Source of the DNA: Ectocarpus siliculosus
Taxonomy: Eukaryota > Sar > Phaeophyceae > Ectocarpales > Ectocarpaceae
Direction of reading: 5' to 3'
Assembly: GCA_000310025.1 (NCBI GenBank)
Contig: FN649727.1
Span: 6,449,491-6,471,376 of the forward strand
DNA: 21,886 nucleotides
The position numbers were made by a program, and so were the translations under genes. This document shows positions 1 to 10,000 of this stretch, piece after piece (the first letter of the stretch is position 1; every line of letters starts with the position of its first letter). The notes under the pieces were generated by a model. The model saw only the letters and a program-made list of their open reading frames with translations, did no database searches and had not been told where the DNA came from.

Positions 1-2853
1 CCCCCCCCCCCCCCTCCCCCCTTCTGTGAAATGAAGTTTGGTTTTTGAAGGGGCGGGAGTTGCATACGGTGAGTTATCCTTTTCGGTTCGATTATTCTTC
101 CACCTGGACGAGTTTGTTTCGTTTCCTGTCTTGAGCTTGGATTATATATTGGTGGTGTACGGGGGATATTCTTGTAATTGGCGAGAGAGCGGAGGCAGAC
201 GGCCCCAAGGGCAGGCGGAGAGAAAGCAGTGCGTGTTGATCGCTTCGGCGGAAGGAGGCGTGATGGATGGAGTACATTTTATTGGTTCGGGCCCGATGGG
301 GGCCTGGCACGGGGTGATGTAACCCCCCCCCCACCCCCAACCCCAAAGTGCGTTTTCATGTTTTCGGTGTAGACGACGACTATTGTTGGCCTTCTCGACT
401 CTCGCAGCCACAGCTGAAAAAGTCTCCCCTTGCTGAGACAGACAGACGCGGTGTGTGTGCAGCAGGAATACTATTTAGCTAATGATAGCTTACTTTCTAA
501 AGGAAGAAGAAACGGTTTCACACACAACACGTAGAAAAGGTTCGGAGGTAACACGGAGAAGGCTAATATAGTGGAATAGTACCACACTTGTGCCAGTAGT
601 AACAACAACTGCAGATGGTCTTTAAGAGGGGGGGGGGGTATGACAGTCAGCTGGAACAGAGAGGTCGAACCGCAGCAGCAGCGTAGTGCGTCAAGCCGCG
701 TTCACTTGTACGTTAGGGGACCGGTAGCCGCACCGGATCGGTGCAGACAGGGCAAGTGCCCACCTACTACGGAGCGCGTTGGTATTGTAGCTTTTGAGGA
801 AGGAAAGCGAGAGAGAGAGAGGTGGTACATTTCTTTTTTTCCAGAGCAAGAATAGAGTTTTACGAAGGCTGTTACTGTATTATTGTAGTCTTTGGCCGCC
901 TTGCCGGACCGGCAACAAGAGAAGAACTCGGTAATTTGCAAACTCAAGTGGTTGGTTAACTCTGTCTCGCGGAAGCTCCTGACTGTAGACAGCACAGTAC
1001 AGGTACTACTACATCGTGAAGCGACGCAAAAGGCGCTTGGGAGGAAGGAATGATGGCTGTTGCATCAACGTACGAACGATGAAATGATGAGATACAAGCA
1101 AGCTTGGACATTACAACTTTAGCGCAGTCGTGCAAGAAAGGGCGCCCTTGTTATTGTCCTATACATGGTAAAGCAAGCCAATCCGTGAGTATGTGCGGTA
1201 TGGGTGAGCCTGGTGGAACACCCGTCCGTATGGGTCGCAACAACGTTCACACACCGCCTACCAGGTCGGCCGTCAGTCTCTCTTCATGATTATCCAGGAG
1301 ACATGCGTACACACGTTACTGCTGTAAGAAGTACAAACCAAGCCAACAGCCATCAGCAAACAATATTAGTGTTGCTCGACACGATTTTTTCGAGGCGTGG
1401 GCACTATCTTTCGCAGTCTGTCGGACCGCCAAACCTAACCCAAAAACAGACAAGTCTGGAAGAGGAAACCTTGTTCGTGGCCATTACCATGCCTTTCGAA
1501 GGCATCCCCCGGGATGATAAAGTGCGCGGGTGGGGGTGGGGGGGGGAGTCTTGCGACGCGCCAATGTAGTCGAGGGAACACTGCTATATAGGCGTATTCC
1601 CCGAGCAACCTAGCTGTCAACCCCGCCTCTCTGTTCGGAATCGCCATCAACGATCAACGAACACCATCATCAACGTTACAGTCCATCTATTGGGCGTCAC
1701 TATTGGGCGTCAAAGCACCATCATCCCGATTGACTAGTCACCACCCTCTCCCCACAGGATTCGTGTCAAAATCAACGGAGTGGGTTGTGGATTCGTGTGG
1801 TTTGTTGCAAGTAATATCATTGTGTGTGCGTCGTATAATAGCTGAATTTTACAGCCGCTGTTGTTGCGACAAGCGAGCAAGAACCAATCAACTCGCGTCA
1901 TCACAAGCTCCTGCGGTCTGTCATGACCACAAGCCCCACGCAAACATACGGCGGGAATACATAATCTTGCCGCAATTATTCGTTCGAAGCCTTCCCGCCA
2001 CCTTTTTGCACACACACTCCCCCAAACCTATCTCCTCCTGTATCGAAAACATATATATCGTACGCCCCAAATTGCTATTTTCGTGTGAAAAACGAACGAA
2101 CGTGAGACTTGCAGCCAGCCAGTCGCTCGCGACCAAGAAACAAAAAGCTTGGTTGTTGCTCTCGAACCGCGGAAGACAGCTATTTATTAATATTATAGCA
2201 CCTCTTTTCTTCCACTCCAACGCCCGCCCCATCGATCTTCCCCACTCCCCTGCAACAAGGTTGTAACCCACGCCTTCTCGAAAGCCCACCAGGATCCAAC
2301 CTTCATAACACCACACCACGAACCGTGTCGTGCCTATGAGCCGCCATGGTAATCATCATAGAGCACCATAACCCATAAACCCTGCTCTTCTATAAGGCAC
2401 ACGCCCGTGGAAGCTTTCATTGTCATTGTCCACAAATACGGCAGATACTGTACCCGCGCAATATTCGACAACACGCCCTGTTCGGCGGCCATCTCGCATC
2501 TCGCTCGCACAACGAAAACACCAACAGACAGGCGCACCGCCGCGGGCAATGGCCGTTTGGGCTTCGTGAATCTCGGTAGGGAAGCTAGAAGCTCTACCCT
2601 ACCATCACCCTTGAAAAATCGGTTCATGTGTGGTGAAAGGGGCCGGGAAAAGGATTAATTCCCAGCGAGAAAAACAGGCACAAAACAACGGCAGGGAAAA
2701 CCAACCACAACAAGTCGTGTGCCTATAGTATAGTAATATAACGGGTGTGGACGGCGATTGGGCATCGGGGGGAGAACAGGAGCGCAAAACGCGTCCTTTC
2801 ACGCGAAGGAAAGGGCTACCAAACGCCCCTCTCTTCCAAGAACAAGAAGGAGG

Positions 2854-2943
2854 AGCGTCGTCTATTCGGTAAAAATCAGCGCCATCTATTCTTAAGAACC
2901 AGCGTCGCCTATGCTTGAGAACCAGCGTCGAATGTTCTTGCTC
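2854..2943. repeat. Four-copy 23-24 bp diverged tandem repeat
   Basis: Units begin at 2854, 2878, 2901 and 2924, each starting AGCG and followed by a pattern like TCGCCTATTCTTGAGAACC. The second and third copies are the most alike; the outer two are more diverged. No coding role is seen on either strand. Confidence 0.75.
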
Positions 2944-3643
2944 ATAGCAAACCCAGACGGGACACCGGTTCCTCTCATAACCGCAGTCTTGTTTTCCGCA
3001 AGTCCGGCGTGATTCCGGCAAATGCGGGAGGACAGCAGTCGCCCGCAGCTGCTGTGCGAAAGAGCCTTTTGTCCACAAACTGATCAGCTCAACCCCTTTC
3101 CTTCTTGATGCCCAGAGGAAGCGGCAAAATTCCTCTGCCGCTCTTCGCTGGAGGAGGTTCTACAAGTGGCTGGCCTGTGCATCGGGGGGCGGGGGGGGGG
3201 GGTAGGGATGAGCTCTGTGTTACTAGACAGAACCAACATAGAGACAACACTGGCAACAGGTACAAGTACCATTTGCCCCCGCAGGACTCGAGGGGATCCA
3301 CGGTTCAGTCTTACGGAATTCTTGCGCCGTCCGTGCCGGTAGACGGTTCTGCTTGTGAAAAATGGCCCCACCAAGGTTTGCATGCAATGCAACGATGGAT
3401 ATCGGCATCATGAGCCAGCAGCAGCAACAGCGCTTACACTTGCGGTACACACACGTGGCGGTCGAAAGTAGTCCGACGAGGGCTTGGATCCACCAAGCGC
3501 AAGAGACAGCGTACAACTACATATACTAGCTCTACACCAGTCTCGTAGTCGAGAGGCAGAGGATAAAAACTTTCCCTCGCAACGCCAACGCGTCGGCGGC
3601 GGCCAAGCTTGGCCAAAACCAAACAATACGCCGAGGAAATGCA

Positions 3644-3669
3644 TCTCTCTCTCTCTCTCTCTCTCTCTG
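3644..3669. repeat. (CT)n microsatellite
   Basis: About 13 uninterrupted CT dinucleotides just downstream of the DPP stop codon, so probably inside the 3' UTR of that mRNA, where they read (GA)n. Confidence 0.95.
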
Positions 3670-3670
3670 T

Positions 3671-3823
3671 TTATCTGCACCACCTCTCGAAAACTGTGTT
3701 TACACCACGCATCATCACGTCGTCTCGTGTTAAGTTAGGCATAATGTATACCTGCGGTGGGGGGTCTTTGACGAGGTGCTGCACGAAGTAGTCGCTGATG
3801 CGCTGCTCCATGTACACGCGGTC
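3671..3823 (-). CDS. DPP8/9: DPP exon 15 (C-terminus)
   Basis: Phase 0 in (GATAG|GAC). The first 24 codons ([17 protein letters not shown]...PPPQ) match the final amphipathic helix of the family. Read straight on, the frame continues 26 codons to the TAA at 3673-3671. A donor-like CAG|GTATAC at 3752|3751 could instead splice to an unseen short last exon. The conserved part ends at 3752; the tail is uncertain. Confidence 0.8.
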   Translation of the reverse strand, partial: DRVYMEQRISDYFVQHLVKDPPPQVYIMPNLTRDDVMMRGVNTVFERWCR

Positions 3824-6544
3824 CTATCAAGACGAGAGCGAAGAAGGGGATGGGGGCAGCTAGCCTTGTGAAAGTTGCACAGCTGCAATGAACGCCATTT
3901 ACACGAAGACAGGAAATCAATGTGATGAGGGAGCGGGGGGTGGGATATTTTGATTCTCGCCTCTCTGTCGATATGGTATTGCACCCATGCAATCAAAATT
4001 CGACAGTGACTCGACCATTTGTTCATCAGTCCGGCATGCTCGAAGTGAGTGTGGACCTACTTATCGGAAGCCATGACGAAACAAGCATGGCAAGACAGAC
4101 AGACGCAAGGCAACAACGGCCGACGTAGACAAGGAGACCATCATCGTACAAGCCTCACAATAACCACCCCGCCCCTTTCCCAAAAAAACAAAAAAAAGTC
4201 GATGGGCGAAAAAGAACAAGACAAACAGCCGGCCATCAAACACACACACGTGCGTGCACCCGCACCCGAACAACTTCCACAAAAGTCGAGCTTTCTACGC
4301 GAGTACGCGCTCGCTCGAGAACAGTAGTTACCCGCTGTCTCCGCGTTGTATGGGAGGGACGTGTCACGTTCGCGGTCTCAACACCTCCGCCATGAAGACC
4401 AAGACACATAAAGCAGTGGTGGTTCCGGTATACCGTGCCGTACCGCGGTATACTGTAGTGACAGGCAAAAATCACCGCGGTATATTGCGTCCCCACAACT
4501 GAAACTTCAAAATAAATACCCAAATCACACACACCAAAAAACAAACACGCCCAATATTAAATTCTTATCGGGACAGCGCACTTGGGGGAACATACAGCTT
4601 TTGGTGTGGTAACCACAAATCCCGCGACGAGCGAACTATTACACTCGGGACCGCGGTATAACGGGACCCCCACTGTACAGCAAACACCACACCTACGTAC
4701 CTGTAGCTTTCTCGGCGAGTGGCGCTCGTCCGGGAATATGAGAAGGTCGTACGGCTTGCGGGCCGCGATGAGCGCGTTGATGAGCCTGGCCGTGTGTCGG
4801 AAGTGCACGTTCTCGTCCATGAGGCCATGCACCAGCATCAGCTTCCCTTCCAGCTTGGACGCGTGAGTCAACACGCTAGACTCTCTGATGAGACAAAAAA
4901 AACGCCGCCGAGGGCAAAAAAAGAGAGGGTACCGAGACGCCCGTTGGGGCACCAGACAGAGACGGGGGGGAGGGGGGGGTCCGAGAGTCAGAGGAGGCCG
5001 CATGCACACCAACTTGTCTGCGGACAGAGCTGGGCCTTGTGGCCAGGGCTCGCAGGATCGGAGTACGGACGGGACAAAGGGTGCTAGAATGGACAGCATC
5101 CCGTCCGTCTAGCCTCGCTCCCAACAACAACAACAACAGCAACAACAACAACAACGCACGTGTAACCCTTCGGGTTCTCCATCGGAGTGCCCATGTAGCG
5201 CTCCGTGTAGTGAGTGTCGTAGCCGTCCCAGGCAGTCACCGGGGCCCCGCTCACCCCCACCCTGAAAGTGTTGGGCGCTTTGCACAGGCACATGGCCGTG
5301 GCGTACCCTCCGTAGCTCCAGCCGTAGATGCCCACTCTCGCAGGGTCCGCCAGACCCTTTAGAGGGGGCAGGAAGGAGAACACATACGAGCCGCGCACAC
5401 AGATGGACACACACGTGAGGGGATCTCAGCGATAAAGAAAAAAAGTGGCCGCGTGTAAGCGACCGACATGAGCGGTGGAAGGATACGAAAAGAGGGGAAA
5501 CGCAAACACACAACCAACACCAACAACAACAACAATAAAAGTCTGGGTTATAAGAAAAAAAATGACCAGGGGAACGGCCACCAGGGAATGAGAAAGTGTG
5601 TATGTGTGGGGGGGCAGGCACATTCTCCGCGTTCTTACTTTGTTGCTTTCGCCGTCGCCCCCATTGTATTACCACAAGTAGTCCTTAGCCTTTTTAAGTT
5701 CCGGGGAGACAAGACATACGATGCGGGCTTGTTCAAACCAGAACAACTCCTGTCCCGTCCCCATCTCTGTGTACTTGATCAAAAACAAATAAAAGTACGG
5801 TAACGCGAAGAGGGGGGTTTAAGAAATCCTCTCCTCGTTGCGTGGACGACTATTACGGTGCAACAAAGCAGGCACAAACACACACAATCACCTTCTTGAC
5901 CGCCCAGTGCACGCAGTCCTCCTGGTCGGTGATCTCAACGCCACCCATGCGCCACTTCACCCATGCCTCGAACGCCAACCCCCTTGCACGAAAAAGACAC
6001 AAGACAAAGACGCAACACACGCAATAAACACCGAAAAGTAAGCGACCAGCAGCCGAAAATTAGTCTTCGACACGAATGATACTTCATTTCAAACGTATGG
6101 GCCAAAAACGAGGTACTATCATATTTCCTTCTCTTTTCCATTTTACATACTTGCCTGCCAGCACGGCGTACAATAGTACACCGTAACAATCTTTGCTGTA
6201 TTTACGCGATCTCAAGTAATTCTGCTGTTCTTTGTGGCGCTCGTTCTTTTCTTTCTTTTTTCTGCTGTCGTCACCTTCGGAAGCTCCCTCGGTTGTCGCA
6301 CTTCAGCACCAAAAACCCCAGGTCGCGCAATCTCTGTGCTCGCATGTCCACAGTGCATCCCCAGCTGCGGCTCACCCTGAACGTCAAGCCCCCCGCACGG
6401 AATACCGGAATACCAAGGAAAACGAAAGCACGCATACACACGCGGAGAAATAGAAAAATCAAATGTAGCCGAATACAGAAGGAAGGATTAAAAGAAGGAC
6501 CCTGAAATTAACTTTACAACAGGACGAGAGCTGCCATCCTAAAC

Positions 6545-6580
<36 letters not shown>

Positions 6581-7007
6581 AATCACGACAGAAGGCGCGA
6601 AGGGCACAAACGAGCGCAATGTCGTCATCAATCTCCCCCCTCCCCTACTATAACAGTCTCTCTCACCACTGCACGTGCGGCCCCCCGTAGACTGCCACGA
6701 TGGTGGGGTAGGGCCCCGGACCGTGAACGTTAACGTCCGGACGGTACACGGCTGCGAACAGGTTGGCCTCCCTGTCCCTTGTCTCGAAGGATATCACCTG
6801 GAGGTTGGGTGCGGCAGCATACACACGATCGTAGCCGCTTCGCTGTCAAGCACTGTACCGTACACATCAATCAGTCATGTCCCAGGCTTCCTCTTACGGA
6901 ATGGCTGCGGCGCTTACCCTTACCATTTGACGTGAACGTCAGTTACAAAAGAATGGAAAAAATAAATCGGCAGGGGAAAACGGCAGCAACAGCGGCCGAA
7001 AGCACAG

Positions 7008-7047
<40 letters not shown>

Positions 7048-10000
7048 GGCAGAGCAGCACCAGAGCTCCTCCAGCACTGAGCGCAGACCATACAGATAGT
7101 CTCAAAAAATCCCGGTCTGGACATCGTCCTGCACCACTACCTCTCATCTATCCCACCCTCCTGGCATTGAATTTTTTCCAACACGCCCCACCGTTCCTAC
7201 CGATCTATCAAGTATCATCTATGTAGATACCGACCTCCGGGGGTGGGAGCTTGTGTCTGAGAGCCAAGACTCTGTCGTCCAGGGCCGAGTGCAGCTCCTG
7301 CAGGGGTATCGGGGGATCGTAGGGGTTACCCGTGGTGGAGAGGGCGTACAGAACCATCTTCGCGGGCTGCTCCGGCGAGCTGTAGACGTCCACAAACCTG
7401 GACGCAAGGACGCCATTCGACAACAAAGAACAAGAGATTGAAATAGCAGCAACAGAAAATACAGGGTTAGACTCAACTACAATAGCCTCCAAGTGACCCA
7501 AATGTTAAAGCGATGGGGGAAAAAACGAAAAAACGAGCGTCTCGGAAGAAAAACGAAGCCCACGATAGACACGTACTGTATGTATCAGAACACGACGACA
7601 GCGACGACGCCAAACACGATCGCGCCAAGCGAGCAGCAACGCCAAACAGCAACAACATCAAAATCGCGATGTGAGAAAGCAAGAGGGAACCAGCACGAGA
7701 GTATAGGCACAGAACACGGCGGCGCGTTGGTTATTACCTCCGGAGGCGGTGGTCCATGATGACGTTGTGCATGCACGGGGCCTCCGTCAGCCTGACCGGC
7801 TTCGCGCTCCCCCCTGGACCCCCCTTCGGGTTGTTGAGGGGCACCGCGTACAGGTGCCGCTCGCACGGGCTGTCGTACGTACCCATCACGTACACCACGT
7901 CGTTCGCCTGCGCGCGCGGGGGGGGGGGGGTCGTGGTGGGAAATAAACGGGGGCTGGAACAAGAGATTGAAGTTCGCTTCGCTATACGTCCACCATGACG
8001 TTGGTTACATGTCTTGGGACTGCAGCAGGTTTGCGTTGCACGAACACAGTTTACCTCTAACTATAATAGCATGATCTTGGTCGCGTTTCGCGGCCGCTGC
8101 TCTGTCGTGAGCCCGTTTTTTTTTTGGCATCCACGTTTAAACCGTTTCCCGTCGTTCCTTCGGCTCCCGCACGGGAATTAATGTAGCCGGCGCGACCCGC
8201 GAGTCTCGCGCCCTGCGGTGCGCCGTGTCAGGAGCTGCTGACGCTGGGCCGCCGGCATATTGTTCCTAAAACTAAGCATTTTTGGTTCTCCCTGGGATCT
8301 CTCCGGTGGTTGTGTGTGACGTCATGACCAGCTGGCTGGTCAGAAGGACACAACACGGAGGCACAGCAGCATGCCACAGCTTATGTACAAGAACATGGCG
8401 GCATCTCTCTACCTCACTCACAACTCGCAGCAGTCTCTACCTCCCCCAACTCTCAGTCTTTCTTTCAGTCTTCTCGCGGCTCCCGGACGGGAATACCGTG
8501 TACGCAGCGCACCCCGCGCGTAGCGCGCCCTGCGGTGCGCTGCTGTGCCATGAGAGCCACGAGCACGGGCACTTTTTTCGTTCCCAATTATGTTCGCTCC
8601 GATGTGTTTAGTAGATATCTCGGCACAACGTACCAGTATGTACCAGCAGGTAACCCCCGCCGTGCATGGCATAAACATGCTCATCACACGTCCACCTTGT
8701 GTAAACTTGCGAGAAGCTACACAAGCACTTCATCAAGCCATGCATGGTGTGTTTTCGGATCGAACTTCAACTGAGTACCAGGGTATATATGTATCTAAGC
8801 TAACCCCCCCTTCACAGCATAAACACATACTCCTGGCGTATGTCTATCTTTGGTGCATGACTTTCGAGATGGTACACAAGCACTTTAAGCCATGCACGGT
8901 GTGTTGTGGACTACTGCTGTAAAACTGCTGCTGCTGTACAGCCAAGCGGGAGAACATCTCTTCCTCAAACTTGGAAGAGAAACAAACAAACGCAGCTTAA
9001 TGGATTCCGCGGCCGTCCTCTCAGTTTGTTGCTGCTGCATTGGTGTAGTACTACACGGCCACAGCATCAGCCAGACTTGCAGAGCAGACACTTTTTGGCA
9101 CACACAAACGCAGAATCTCGTGTGGATGTGTTCCTCGGGATCAGCGCTGGGCAATAACTTCCCGGACAATGACCAAGCGGTGACGACGCACTTCTTTCAA
9201 TATCTTGCGAACATTCGAACCTGCATCATTCATGTCTATTTTTCCTCGCGTGCATGCAATCTATCCGACCCTCGATCTACTTACATACAACACTTGCCGA
9301 TGGTCCCCACAACTACACAGCAGTACCTGTACCTTCAAACCCTTCCCTTCTTTTTTCTTGTACCTGCGGGTACTACGCGAGACCGGCCCCCGAAGGGGGG
9401 GCGGGCGAAGTACCCTTGCTCTTCGAATACAAAAAATAGCGAGTGCACGAAAGAAAACGCTTGCGCGCACGAAGCCCATGGACCTGCGAGAACAGCAACA
9501 AAAAAATCCGACAGGGGAGATGTCGTGTAGACCGAACGGCCCTCTTCTTCCCCCTCCCCTCATACCCTTGCCGACCTTCCCTCCTGACTCCTGTAACGTA
9601 TGCGTCATCATCGTCGCCAACGACAACCCACACAGCCCGCGCTCGCGCTCTGTCGCAAAGAACAGTGAACGAATGAATGCCAGAGAGTTCTCCCGCTCTC
9701 GTCTCTGCCCCCCCCGTTTCTCACCTGATCCACCCCAACGACAAACTCCACGACCCACTCCCCCGAGGTTATCTGGCGTATCTCGACCGCCTTGTCCGCC
9801 CCGGGCACGTACTGGTAGAGGTAGAGATGCATGAACCCGCTGCGCTCGGACGCCCAGATGAAGGAAAAGGACCCGTCCGGTGCCGCCGGCGAGGAGGAGG
9901 AGGACGACGGCGACGAGACGTCCATATCGCTAGCGCCGGCAACGCCAGAGCTACCGCCTTCTTGGCGAGGCTGCTGCTGGGGTTTCGGGGGGGGAGGGCG

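Larger units (their letters stand above)
1..3670. other. Intergenic region / DPP 3' flank, no supportable gene
   Basis: Open frames up to 187 codons occur on both strands, but none shows a recognisable domain, consistent composition or a coherent splice chain. The stretch holds a C-rich run at 1-21, short G and C runs (313-333, 630-638, 3187-3202), a 23-bp tandem repeat at 2854-2943 and, just past the DPP stop codon, a CT microsatellite. The DPP 3' UTR should lie in the upper-coordinate end of this stretch. No poly(A) signal could be chosen with confidence. Confidence 0.6.
7908..9724 (-). other. DPP intron 7 (1,817 bases, largest intron), repeat-rich
   Basis: Donor GTGAGA, acceptor GCGCGCAG. 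Holds two copies of a double-hairpin module, a degenerate tandem duplication and a strong palindrome, each listed separately. A 212-codon plus-strand open frame (8892-9530) has no recognisable content. The intron is more than twice the average length here, which fits insertion of mobile DNA. Confidence 0.8.

Noticed and set aside
1703-2266. 187-codon plus-strand open frame
   Set aside because: No recognisable domain or targeting signal and no splice partners; the composition looks like random translated DNA.
2605-3078. 157-codon minus-strand open frame
   Set aside because: Spans the 23-bp tandem repeat and has no family similarity.
6779-7147. Poly-Ala, poly-Cys or poly-Leu proteins over the CAG repeat
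   Set aside because: The repeat is intronic; all three frames stay open only because of triplet repetition.
8162-8540. Helitron 3' ends
   Set aside because: GC-rich hairpins are suggestive, but the CTRR terminus expected shortly after the hairpin is not present in either copy.
8892-9530. 212-codon plus-strand open frame
   Set aside because: Lies inside intron 7, mixed composition, no motif, and overlaps part of the degenerate duplication.
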